From: Plazaster borealis
Lineage: Eukaryota; Echinodermata; Asteroidea; Forcipulatida; Labidiasteridae
Length of the DNA stretch: 64,000 nucleotides
Assembly: GCA_021014325.1 (NCBI GenBank)
Contig: CM037464.1
Span: forward strand, 8,587,127-8,651,126
Direction: 5' to 3'
Positions 12,401 through 20,640 of this stretch are shown piece after piece (the first letter of the stretch is position 1; each line of letters starts with the position of its first letter). Position numbers and translations under genes: made by a program. The notes beneath the pieces are model-generated. The model saw only the letters and a program-made list of their open reading frames with translations. It was not told the DNA's origin and made no database searches.

Positions 12401-13192
12401 GACGTGTTCTCTTGTTCCGATATGCGCGAGACTTGCACTGTCTATAAAAGCAAAAAGTCAAAAATATTTCACAAGAAAGTTGTGTCTCTTTGTAACTTAC
12501 CTCCAAGTAAGGCTCCTATTAGAGCACCCACCAAAAGCGAACTGACGACCATTTCTCGTTGTAGACAGGTCAATTCAAATTCCTCTCTCAACTGAAGAAG
12601 GGCACCAGAAACAATACCTGAGGAATAGTTGGAACGGGTGTATCAAAACTAACAATTCAAGTGCTCCAAATAACCCAACACCTAAACTGAAAGTCATCAT
12701 GCATGCTTTGGATGAACTTGTTAAGACAGTGTAAGTCAAGTTCTAGATTGCTTACATGTACTCTCCATAACATTTTGATGTACCTTTGAAGTGACCAACT
12801 ATTCAACCCTTTTCATTGCACAGGTTGAGTATGGTGGAGCAAGTGTGCACAGTACTGTGTGCTGTGCACTTACCACATGATACAATGTATTTGTTGATGT
12901 ATTTCGGGCTGACTTAGTGTACCATTCAAAACCAAGTGGAAGATATTAAACGGCAAAAAGAGTGTTAATGAAGGAAAAGGTGAATCCTGAACATGCTGAA
13001 TGGGTACATCCATTTAAGTGTACACTCTCATCGTAATGTATGCATAGGCCTACCTATGTCATAGCCAAACAGGATTCCTCCCAATGCAGACATGATTGCA
13101 GCCACAACGACGAAACCTGTTGCTCCATCTGCCTGGCGCTCATTATGGGTCAAAGACGCCATCTCATCCCCTCCAACATCCAGTTCCTCCAT
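1..13192 (-). CDS. SLC2A12: GLUT12-like class III facilitative sugar transporter, 10 coding exons, 3' end outside window
   Basis: Joined minus-strand exons: 13192-13054, 12617-12501, 11678-11572, 10726-10643, 6698-6595, 6062-5867, 5460-5374, 4047-3937, 1525-1409, 441-1. Codon phases agree at every junction and give 501 uninterrupted codons. Visible family marks: [10 protein letters not shown] at the end of TM1, GALLQ and [10 protein letters not shown] (TM1-2), D-W-I-G-R-R in the TM2-3 loop, SEIAP at the TM4 end, PPSPRFL after TM6, [14 protein letters not shown] in TM7, DKAGRR in the TM8-9 loop, then a long extracellular loop after TM9. The long loop 9 and the PPSPRFL form are typical of GLUT10/GLUT12, and the close match around MVVSSL favours GLUT12. 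The role, facilitated or proton-coupled hexose transport across plasma or endosomal membrane, is inferred from the family. TM10-12 and the C-terminus are left of base 1. GLUT10-type identity is the main alternative. Confidence 0.92.
442..1408. other. Intron of the GLUT12-like gene, nothing recognised
   Basis: AT-rich intron. Short open frames are present but none has splice support or a recognisable motif. Confidence 0.6.
1409..1525 (-). CDS. SLC2A12: GLUT12-like exon 10: TM8-TM9
   Basis: 117 nt, phase 0 to 0, acceptor ttcttcttag, donor gtacaata. It encodes [18 protein letters not shown] followed by a TM9 ending GIVTQ. The second D-x-x-G-R-R motif is intact. Confidence 0.93.
1715..3420 (+). 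mobile_element. 5'-truncated CR1/L2-like non-LTR retrotransposon, degenerate
   Basis: It lies antisense in the GLUT12-like intron. Reverse-transcriptase sequence starts at about 1,740 (a region resembling SCSLDPIP), continues through NYRPVSNL and ends in the family-typical tail [14 protein letters not shown] near 3,170-3,210. The 3' end is an AT-rich stretch closing in an (ATAATAACA)-type microsatellite at about 3,390-3,420, as expected for CR1/L2-like elements. The endonuclease region is absent, so the copy is 5'-truncated. Target duplications were not resolved. Confidence 0.85.
1740..3277 (+). pseudogene. Broken LINE reverse transcriptase
   Basis: One continuous frame carries three nonsense codons: TAG at 1793, TGA at 1901 and TAA at 3131. 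Between the last two it is open for about 409 codons (ATG at 2024). Readable RT blocks: [21 protein letters not shown] (first catalytic Asp kept), GLPQGS, and YANETQ where an active enzyme has Y-x-D-D. Both paired Asp residues are lost, so the protein would be inactive. The C-terminal thumb-like part (WLPIKQRI) and tail are recognisable. Confidence 0.88.
3937..4047 (-). CDS. SLC2A12: GLUT12-like exon 9: TM7-TM8
   Basis: 111 nt, phase 0 to 0, acceptor ttcatttcag, donor gtaagctg. It encodes [20 protein letters not shown], the T-G-Q-x-N-x-x-Y-Y signature of TM7, then the start of TM8. Confidence 0.94.
4395..4700 (+). mobile_element. Probable LINE 3'-end fragment behind a poly-C tract
   Basis: A C-rich block (4410-4435) is followed by T-rich untranslated-like sequence and then gattgaataaaattgtaat with two direct copies of atcttga at about 4,680-4,697. 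Short tandem ends of this kind mark 3' tails of CR1/L2-type elements. No coding part remains. Confidence 0.4.
4745..5026 (-). mobile_element. tRNA-Leu-like SINE
   Basis: Read on the minus strand from 5026, the head looks like a tRNA-Leu gene: A-box-like gccgagcggttaggagc, a long variable arm, and B-box-like gggttcgagtccc at about 4,948-4,960. It is followed by a tRNA-unrelated body and ends in a (TTTAC)n tail at about 4,750-4,765. A related partial copy lies at 36,345-36,520. The sequence is too degenerate in the acceptor stem and too long to be a functional tRNA gene. Confidence 0.75.
5066..5200. repeat. Foldback repeat, family F1 copy 1
   Basis: The segments atgagttgaaatatgg and tctttcattgaatgaaaat form imperfect inverted arms. 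The unit matches 9,611-9,720, including the flanking motif gagtgcaa-(acgcatg)-aatggtgaga. Confidence 0.5.
5374..5460 (-). CDS. SLC2A12: GLUT12-like exon 8: central loop to TM7
   Basis: 87 nt, phase 0 to 0. It encodes [10 protein letters not shown] through [18 protein letters not shown]; the donor is gtatgtct. The start at GAC (5460) is set by codon phase, because the earlier AG (tgtcag) would shift into a stop. The QQ pair belongs to the TM7 substrate motif completed in the next exon. Confidence 0.88.
5867..6062 (-). CDS. SLC2A12: GLUT12-like exon 7: TM6 and PPSPRFL motif
   Basis: 196 nt, phase 2 to 0, acceptor tatttacag, donor gtaagtaat. It encodes [15 protein letters not shown], then [15 protein letters not shown], then an amphipathic intracellular helix ending [15 protein letters not shown] is the class III form of the PESPR motif. 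Confidence 0.94.
6148..6215 (+). mobile_element. tRNA-like SINE head fragment
   Basis: The segment ctagggctagatagctca ... gcaggttcaaatcccgctctag has pairing acceptor halves (ctagggc and gctctag) and a B-box-like ggttcaaatcc. The anticodon arm is shortened, so it is read as a decayed tRNA-derived SINE rather than a tRNA gene. Confidence 0.5.
6595..6698 (-). CDS. SLC2A12: GLUT12-like exon 6: TM5
   Basis: 104 nt, phase 0 to 2, acceptor ttaacag, donor gtaagtca. It encodes [20 protein letters not shown] and ends SVPSGW. The R-G-x-L-V-x-x-N-E motif of the sugar-transporter family is clear. Confidence 0.93.
6890..7310. mobile_element. TA-flanked MITE, family M1 copy 1
   Basis: The terminal inverted repeats begin TA-GACTGTGCAAGTCTCGCGC at 6890 and end with a near-complement (gcgtgagacttgcacagcc-TA) at 7310. 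Terminal TA on both sides is consistent with Tc1/mariner-type insertion. It has no coding content and lies in the GLUT12-like intron. Confidence 0.8.
8077..8832. mobile_element. TIR element with subterminal TTCGTGAAA repeats
   Basis: The ends are near-perfect inverted repeats of about 30 bp (atatcgtcagcaatttcacg at 8077 and its complement ending at 8832). Internally the motif ttcgtgaaaacgcaaaagcc recurs at about 8,380 and 8,527, with weaker copies near 8,318, 8,469 and 8,631. It looks like a non-autonomous DNA transposon whose terminal binding motif has been amplified inside. Confidence 0.78.
8876..8897. repeat. (CCA)n microsatellite
   Basis: Seven CCA/ACC units in a row. Confidence 0.9.
9611..9720. 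repeat. Foldback repeat, family F1 copy 2
   Basis: The arm gagaatattcttatgagttg pairs with aatgaaaatattctc near 9,690-9,705. It is the better-preserved partner of 5,066-5,200. Confidence 0.6.
9727..10449. mobile_element. TIR element carrying GGGCAC-GGCC tandem motifs at both ends
   Basis: The left end caggcctggaattaca (9727) is complementary to tgtaattcgaggcctg (to 10449). The motif agggcac-(n)a(n)-ggcc is tandemly repeated just inside each end (9,750-9,860 and 10,262-10,400; units of about 22-29 bp on the right). It is GC-richer than its surroundings. The open frames inside are by-products of the repeats. Confidence 0.7.
10643..10726 (-). CDS. SLC2A12: GLUT12-like exon 5: TM4
   Basis: 84 nt, phase 0 to 0, acceptor tggtttgcag, donor gtaattaa. 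It encodes [20 protein letters not shown] and ends in SEIAPV, the conserved R-x-x-x-G and S/A-E-x-A-P stretch of TM4. Confidence 0.92.
11041..11301. mobile_element. MITE, GGGCCCAATTTCA family M2 copy 1
   Basis: It starts gggcccaatttcatagagct and ends agcactatgaaattgggccc, giving inverted ends of about 25 bp. The interior is rich in gctta/taagc motifs. Related full copies are at 35,869-36,059 and 60,467-60,659. Confidence 0.82.
11572..11678 (-). CDS. SLC2A12: GLUT12-like exon 4: loop 2-3 signature and TM3
   Basis: 107 nt, phase 1 to 0, acceptor ttcttctcag, donor gtgagtat. It encodes [15 protein letters not shown], which carries the conserved D-x-x-G-R-R major-facilitator motif, followed by a hydrophobic TM3. 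Confidence 0.92.
11752..12444. mobile_element. TA-flanked MITE, family M1 copy 2
   Basis: It has the same termini as 6,890-7,310 (gactgtgcaagtctcgcgca at the left, the complement at the right) with TA at both borders. The interior is longer and different, so the two are separate deletion derivatives or carry unrelated cargo. Confidence 0.8.
12501..12617 (-). CDS. SLC2A12: GLUT12-like exon 3: TM1-TM2 segment
   Basis: 117 nt, phase 1 to 1, with acceptor cctcag and donor gtaagtt. It encodes [10 protein letters not shown] followed by [19 protein letters not shown], the extracellular loop 1 and TM2 of a class III GLUT. Confidence 0.92.
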
Positions 13193-13235
13193 GATTGAGA
13201 TCTTGGTTCTTCTATCTACACCCTGGACAGACTGC
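13054..13235 (-). CDS. SLC2A12: GLUT12-like exon 2: end of 5' UTR, start codon, TM1
   Basis: The acceptor is ctgatctag before 13235 and the donor is gtaggcct after 13054. The ATG (A at 13192) is the first in frame; it gives a short cytosolic N-terminus rich in acidic residues, then TM1 ending GGILFGYDI. The reading frame before it in this exon is closed by TAG, which fixes the start. The coding part is 46 codons plus one base. Confidence 0.9.
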
Positions 13236-15056
13236 CTAGATCAGATGGAATAGTGTTAGCATCATCAATCTGAACATGATCTGAAGGAGCAAAAAGACCA
13301 GGGGCCGATTTCACTAAAGTCCCTGTTTGCAACCATCGCAATCACACTTGTGTTGGGATCGCAAACCGCAAATCCATCGCTCTTGCGACGCCGCTGATTT
13401 TGCATTTCACTAAATTTATCGCAGTTGCGATGATATAAAAAGGAAAATAAACATTTTGTTCGAGGCTAAACGTAGTGACCTTTGACATAACCCGACAGGA
13501 CAGGAAAATCGTCAGTCGTCGCGTGGTGGATGTGGTAGGCCAAGGCCTACATGTCAAGATTTTTTGGCCGCGCGGTTCAATTAAAAAATATTGCAGTTTA
13601 AATGTAAAGCAGTTTCATGCTGGATTGCTGGTGCATCAAAAATAACAACAGGAGGACCATATCAAAAACCTCCAGAAAGTGGCGGCCGCCTCCGGAAATT
13701 TTTCCAATCTGGCTACAAAAACACATTGTTGGGTCTAGCACATCAGTGACAGTATACTCCTATCCTAGAACTATGGTACTGTTTGAAGTTCAATCCGTTG
13801 AGAAGACAGCAGAACGAACCTCAAAAGTTCTGGGCATGCTGGGAGTAATCACAGTACATCATCATGATCATGTACTTGCATGTAGAGTAGACGTAGTGTT
13901 CACAAAAATAACCGGCATGACCGGTGCTGGGTAAATCCACTAGTCATTACCTATCCTATCCCACCTTGTTGAGCTGTAATGGCTCTCTTTTAGTCGGTCT
14001 CATAACACTCACCATGTAATGATGGCATGGATGGTGAGTGCTATGACTACAGTCGTTTGACCAGTTCCGGATCACTTTTTGAATCCACGGGGTTTTTTTT
14101 GCAATCTCTTTAACATCTTAAACAAAAAAGAGTCAAACAGTTTACCTAAACATGTCATGAAACTCACCAAGTATCCATTGGCAAACAAATATTAATACTC
14201 TTGGAGAGGCTTCGAGAAAAGTAACGTCACCCGTTTGACCAGTTCCGGATCGGTTGATTATATTCCGGATCAGTAGCGCGCCCTCTATTGCAAACCCATA
14301 CTCGAGCCTCCCATTCATAAAACTGTTTCACGAGCACAAACTTCAGAAGTGCGCCACAAATTGACGTAGCGAGACGTTGAGTGATCCAGAACTGGTCAAG
14401 GGTACGATGCCCCCAAAAAACGATTTTGGTAATTTTATTTCCTCACAAAAACAAGACAACTGCTCAGTATTTACGTGAAATATTTTTTACTTATTCTTAG
14501 CATTTTACATAAATGCTATTTGCCCTGGCGTTCCAATTTGAAAGGTGAGAAGTTTTAGATAGCGTTTTTCAAGCAAGATTTTTTGTTTTAAAGATCATTA
14601 TTATCGCAGACAAACTTTAGAAAAAAGTTCATAATTTATTTGTCGATGATGTTTGGTACTTTATTTTTTGTCTGTTGGTTTATTGGATGTTATACTTCAC
14701 ATGTATCAACAAAAATTGTCATGTGAGCAGTAATTTAATTATGTGGTTAGTGCAAAGTTGAAGTGATTCGGAACTGGTCAATGATCCGGAACTGGTCAAA
14801 TGGCTGTAGTATGAGACCGATGTCAAGAGAGCCATTACAGCTCAACAAGGTGGGCTAATCCACTACCTTAACTAAGTACGTCATGTGAGTATGCAAGTCT
14901 CCTACTTGAAAATTTCAACTGTTATGACTGTGTGTTCATGGTGGTTACTGTGGTAGTTTTACATGAAGGAATTAAGTAGTTGGTACTTTAACAAGTGTTT
15001 CAAAAAAAGTTCAATTCAACTCAACAATAAATTACATATTAAATTCTTACCAGCAT
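13212..15056 (-). other. Nine-codon uORF spanning the 5' UTR splice junction
   Basis: An ATG (A at 15056) in the candidate 5' UTR exon reads MLAVCPGCR and then TAG at 13214-13212 once spliced to 13235. It ends 19 nt before the main ATG at 13192. If exon 1 is real it could damp translation of the transporter. Confidence 0.35.
13960..14854. mobile_element. Long-TIR DNA transposon relic with repeated GACCAGTTCCGG motif
   Basis: The inverted ends of about 45 bp (cccaccttgttgagctgtaa at 13960, complement ending 14854) differ at only a few positions. A second inverted layer is the motif ttgaccagttccggatca, present about five times in both orientations (near 14,058, 14,233, 14,383, 14,765, 14,785). 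There is no transposase frame. It lies in the first intron of the GLUT12-like gene. Confidence 0.78.
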
Positions 15057-15110
15057 GACCAGCAGTTGCTGTAGCTCCACAAACCGTCTGAAATTATCCC
15101 TTATCGTCTC
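15051..15110 (-). other. SLC2A12: Candidate 5' UTR exon 1 of the GLUT12-like gene
   Basis: A strong donor (ctg followed by gtaagaat) ends at 15051, and the coding exon acceptor at 13235 needs an upstream exon. Its 5' limit and the transcription start cannot be seen; 15110 is nominal. No frame through this segment stays open into the coding exon, so it is untranslated apart from a short uORF. Confidence 0.5.
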
Positions 15111-16254
15111 CTGTGTGCCAAACTGCAACGTTAGTGCGTCATGGCATGGTTACTGACTGTTACTGTTGTTAACATGGGGGTTTACAATGTAGATCATAAA
15201 AACAGAATTAAAACTGCTTACGCAGTCTAATGTAATGAAAGTGCAAGGAAGTTTTAACGTATCAACAATGCATTGAAACAGGGAGAAGTACGTGTGTGTT
15301 TGAGAGTAGTCGGGTGCTTATTATGTACCCGTATTAACGTTTGGACACTAGATCAAGTTACAGTTAAGGGGACTCTCTTTATTTTTTAAAGGGACTCTTT
15401 TTTTGTGCAATATTTAAGGAAGGGAAAATGTAATCTTTTACAAAAAATAAGGCCATCAGAAAGTCGTTAAGATAATAAAACTGTAACATCATATTTCTAT
15501 CAAGCCAATTATTAAAAATATGTTAAATCCATTTAAGCAAATTTGCTTTTATTATCTAGATTATTTTAGAATTCAATCAAAGACTATAAAAAGGAAAAAT
15601 GCAAACTAATGCCCCTAATTTCAGCACTCATTTTTTCCTTTGATACCCTCTGTCCGAACCTTTCATCAATATTATTTTTGTATAGAGAATAAAATTCAGA
15701 AAAAACAACATCCGGATGTTTGAATAATTAGTACTGGATACAGAACAAGAACAAAAACTAAGAGAAGGCAATAAACAATTTGCAATACATATGTTTGTAT
15801 TTATTATATAAACTCATCTCACACACGTATGATATGAAATGCCGACACTTCTGGGATTTCTTTAACATCCAATTTACCAACTGGAAAATATGGGTGCATC
15901 CAGAAACCATTATAAGTAACAAAAAGTACTGGATTACTAAAGTGTGCAAAACTGTGCATTTATAAACATCCATTATTGATTATATAAAATCAGTTTAAAA
16001 ATAGGACATGCTGCACAATGACACTGAACTGCCATTTAGGGGTAAACATTATACAAAAGGTGTACCCCCTTGCATACATGTATTTCACCACTGCTGTGGT
16101 AAAACAATGGAAATGTATGCGCATATATGCGCCTAACACTTCAGTGAGGGCACTGTATGGGCATGTGACATCATCAGCAAGGAGTCCATAACCATGGTGC
16201 ATTCCTACTGTGTTTTGCCTGGTGCTCTGAGATGATACATTCACACAGTAATTC

Positions 16255-16428
16255 ACACACCAGAGCTGCCAACATTTGCATCTTGCAATCAGGGAGGTTT
16301 TGTACAACAATCAGGGAGATTTAGAATTACATTCAAAATAATAGGCAAAAATGTTTCCATAATCAGCGAGATTTTCAAATTTGTTCATCAGAACATGGAA
16401 AGAGGGAGAGTTGGCAGCTCTGACACAC
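16255..16428. mobile_element. Short MITE with CAGAGCTGCCAAC ends
   Basis: Left acaccagagctgccaac and right gttggcagctctgacac are inverted. The interior has three near-copies of aatcag-g/c-gaga/gg. It has no coding content. Confidence 0.72.
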
Positions 16429-18384
16429 CCCAATACAAGCCCTAAATTGCATTGGAAATTATAACATCATTAGGGGTATATGGTTACAATCTTTTGGATT
16501 CCTTGTGGGGATTGAAGAGAAATAGTGTACAATCTATATCCTGACAATATGAGGGAATTAAAAGCGTGCAAGTGAAGTTATACAGGGACACTTTGGTTGG
16601 TCTACCTTTCATGGAGTGGTGCCACAACATTGGTAGCTGTGTGTGTACACTTTGTAACTGCAAAAATTCCAGGATTTGGGGATTTGGTTATTAATGAAAA
16701 TGTGATCCTAACAAATTAATGTTTTCCACTTAGAGTAACTGCTGAAATCCGAATAAAAACAGCTTGACTTGAGGCAACTTGTTCAAAAATCAAACTAAAA
16801 ACATGGTTAATCAGTTTCTCGGGGCTAATCTTAAATAAATCTAATTCTTGAGATTAAAACTATTCAAAAATTTAAAACTATTCCAAAAACTACTGAACTC
16901 GACAAAAAATCGATGTTGTATCTTGCCTTTACAGACAGTGTTTCAGTCTTCATGGAAGTTCTGGAGCTCAACTTGCACGCTCTAGTCCTTGAACAAATAT
17001 ACAAATATTTAAATCTTGAATCCTAATTATTACTTTATTATAGTACAATTATCGGTCTTTCTTCTTTAACAATTTTTAAGATCTTGAACATACTCCCTAG
17101 TGTAAAAAATGTACAACAAACCTTAACTGAGTAACCTAATCAATGGGTTTTGAACCAACTTTGTTACCGACACCATCTCAGCTACCTCTAACCCTGTGCT
17201 GGTAATCTTCCCATTTTTTGTCAACAAAATTATTCCTGGATGGGTAGAAATTGCTACTAAAATCATAAAACTACTAATCAGAGTGGGTTTCATGCATTAG
17301 CTTACATTTTGAAATTGTTAGCACAAGCTTTGGAAGGTGAATTTTGAGAGGGTCTTGTGGGTCTTGTATCTAAGACATGCAGAGATTCTTATGTGATATG
17401 CCTCCTGGACTTCTGAAAATGTAGGAATAAGAATTAAAGATATTTGGCGAATATACAATGAGATGATGACTCAAGTCAGAGACTAGGATTTGAGCAACAC
17501 TTCAGTCAGATCCTTCTGAGACAATGGAATAACTTGAAGACTTAACCTATTTGTTGGAAAAATGACAGTTCAGAAATTACTGTTGATTCAATTGTTATTT
17601 CTCAAATATGAATTTGGAAGATAAACAAAAACCATCCTGTGATAATCAGGTTTACTCTTTTAAAGCTTGTGTCTAACTAGATTACAACAACATGAAGATA
17701 TACCATGACTTAAGATAACTTTAAAAACTCAAGGACCAGGGATTCCCTCTCATTGACTTGTGGCTTAACACAGTACTTGGCTCAAAAGACTTTGTGATAA
17801 ATCTCCAATTTCAGATATAACAAACATGCAGCATTTCTGAAAATTAATTCAGCTCATTATATTCACTGAAAAGAAGCATACACTTTGAGTAAAATATTTC
17901 TGAATGCATTTATGACCGACGGAAGTCAAACCCTGATATCACCACCACAAAAACAAAACTGGAAATAGTGAGTTATGTCATTTTCAAATTCTCCAATTCC
18001 ATCAAGCTTCTGAAGCACAAAATTCAGCCAAGCACAAAACAAACAATTTTGCTTACGAAGAAAACGCTTACCATCCAGAATCCCAAGTATGTATTGTTTA
18101 TGAATGGTTCCCTATTTATATGTTCCTTAGCATAAAATGATCAGGCAATAATTATTTTCTATCCTATGAAATTGGGGCCAGGTTATCAGCTTTCAAATAA
18201 TATACACTATTCTTTATACACTATTCTTTATACTGATTGCCCTTCAATGCAACAGAACAGATTATCACTGTTTGCATTCATACTTCACAAAGATGAAATG
18301 TTTGTGAGGTGTTTATGTTTTTATTTTTGTGTGGGTTGTATGCCCTTAAACAATTATACAGCACTTAAATATTTGTTAATAAAC

Positions 18385-18418
18385 CACAAAACAAAACAAA
18401 ACAAAACAAAACAAAACT
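18385..18418. repeat. (ACAAA)n microsatellite
   Basis: About six tandem aaaac/acaaa pentamers. Confidence 0.9.
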
Positions 18419-19509
18419 ATAATAATTTTATCCCAAACATGATTTTCCTGATTCCAAAATAAGCATAATTACATTGGCACTTGTTAAATATTAAACACAT
18501 ATTTACAGAGATAAACTTCTGACCAATTCTTATGTACAACTCTATTCCCTCCATTCTTTCACTTCACACATTTATTCGCTAAGCAAAACTAAACAGGGAA
18601 CCAGTCACAAACAACACACAACATCAAATACATGTAGCAGTTTGGCAGGTAACCTGCCTCTGCTAATACATTGCTAAGCAAATTCTTTTTGATTGTGCGT
18701 AGCAACTTTGTGTGTTCAGGAATGAGCTCATAATCAATATACTTTCATTATGCAGTACATTTTGGAAGGACTGTGTTATAAAATGTTGTACTAGTACTGA
18801 TAACAATTTGTCATGTTCACTTTATGCACAAGTAATTATTGATACCACCAAAACAATATATAAGCAAGGGGGCCAGACTATTTCAACTCAATCAATATGG
18901 CTGTGGCTATGACCTACAAGCCAGAGGCTCCAAACATGACGCTAGACTCTTTCATGCTGTCCTTTAACAGATTCCTAATTTACATCATTGTTTACAGATG
19001 TGGTAAGTATCATGCCAAAATTTAAAGTATTTACTTTAAGTGCAAATTCTACTTGCAAATGACTTCGTAAAAAAATCATCAATTGTTCAATTTGACATAC
19101 TTGATAGCGTTGTTGTCTACAATAAGCAATTCAACAAATCCCTGAAACTAAATATTAAACCTTTCATTCATAACCCATTTGTAAATTCTTGTGTTCAGTG
19201 GTGCATCCTAAAAATATCTTTAGAGAAGGCTGGGAAATAAATTCTGCCTTGAGCAGTTATGTGTGTGGCCCTGAGGGCTTATGTATCATACAAAATGAAA
19301 CACTAATACAATAAGGTTTCTGAGGTGTGCCCTAAACACTCCTATGGTAACAATGTCTATTCCTTTTTAATTGTTCTCTTAAATAGGCACCACTGCTTGT
19401 TTTACCCACACACCCTCCATGGCATTTAACCTCTTGTGCAATTGGGAAAATAGAATTAGCTGTTGCAAACTGCTTACCAACCAAAAGCACCTAGTAACGG
19501 TATTAATGA

Positions 19510-19620
19510 AAAAAATAGTTAATGGCCTGACATTTCGACCCTAGCTGAGTCTTTCTTGAAGGCTAAAAATGTAGCCTTGGAGAAAGAAGAGTCGAAACGT
19601 CAAGCCATTAACTATTTTTT
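19510..19620. repeat. Hairpin-forming foldback repeat
   Basis: The arms aaaaaatagttaatggcctg and its near-complement ending at 19,620 are about 30 bp each. The loop contains a second small inverted repeat (aggctaaaaatgtagcct). Confidence 0.75.
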
Positions 19621-20234
19621 GCTCTTATGCAATCAAAACATTTCTGTGGCAACCAGTTTTAAAATGCCTACAACAGCTCCTTTTGAGCATTTCTTTTAAG
19701 TACTAAGTTTAATGCCAAGAATAAACAATATACATGTAGTACAGGATTCCCCAATATAAAATTTCCCTGAACACTTCTTACAGTTTTACTTAAACCTAGA
19801 CCATGTATGTTGTACTGTTTGATCTTAAACCTTATGCAAATATTAATATTAAAAGGTTTTAAAAACAGTTTGTTTTAGTGATAAATTACATGCAAGTACC
19901 TACTTTTTTGACAGTCATAATCTATACATTTTTCATTGTACATTATTGATTAACTACCCCAAATCTTTTATTTTCCTGATTTGAATGGACTCATTACTAC
20001 ATGTAGGCAATCCAAAGAGGCCTTAGCAACGATACTTTCAGGAAGTAAGGCATAAATAATTGTCTGATAATTTCATAAAGTATTCAAAGGCTCCCGCTTA
20101 AGAGAAATAGGTTACCAGCCAAAAGTACATTACACATGACTAGTTCCCTTGCTTATGACTAGTCTCAAACTATTTTGCTTAGGGATCATCCAAGTTTTTC
20201 AACATTTTAAAGATCTTACAGAGTATACTACTTT

Positions 20235-20640
20235 GATTGCAGGTCTTTACACACTTGTGGGTATGCACGTACTTGTAGTGGCATTCCAACCGAGGACTTA
20301 AAACAAAAAGGACAATAGGTCCACGATTGCTATCACAAAGGAAAATACTTTTGTCGGGACAAAGAGTAAATGAACAAAGGAGGGTCCATGATTGGAGGCC
20401 ATTACACACTTGCGTGTGTGTGTGGGCATGTCTACGCAATCAAACCGAGGACTTTAACAAAAGGGATCCCGGAAAAAAGTGTACCGAGGACAGTCCTCGT
20501 TTTGATTTTCGTGTACAAAACCAATGGGGACGTCGCTAAAAAAAAACTAAGTCCAAACAATGGGAGAAGAAAGGGATGTCCTCGGTAAACACCATTTACA
20601 AACCTGTGTGTGTGTCTGTATTGACATAGTGCTCATAGTA
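20235..20640. repeat. Imperfect direct duplication around an ACCGAGGAC motif
   Basis: Two blocks of about 150 bp (20,240-20,395 and 20,395-20,560) share ttacacacttg, then a GT-rich stretch, then aaccgaggactt-(n)-aacaaaa. A third partial copy begins near 20,580. The open frames here follow the duplication and have no recognised product. Confidence 0.5.
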
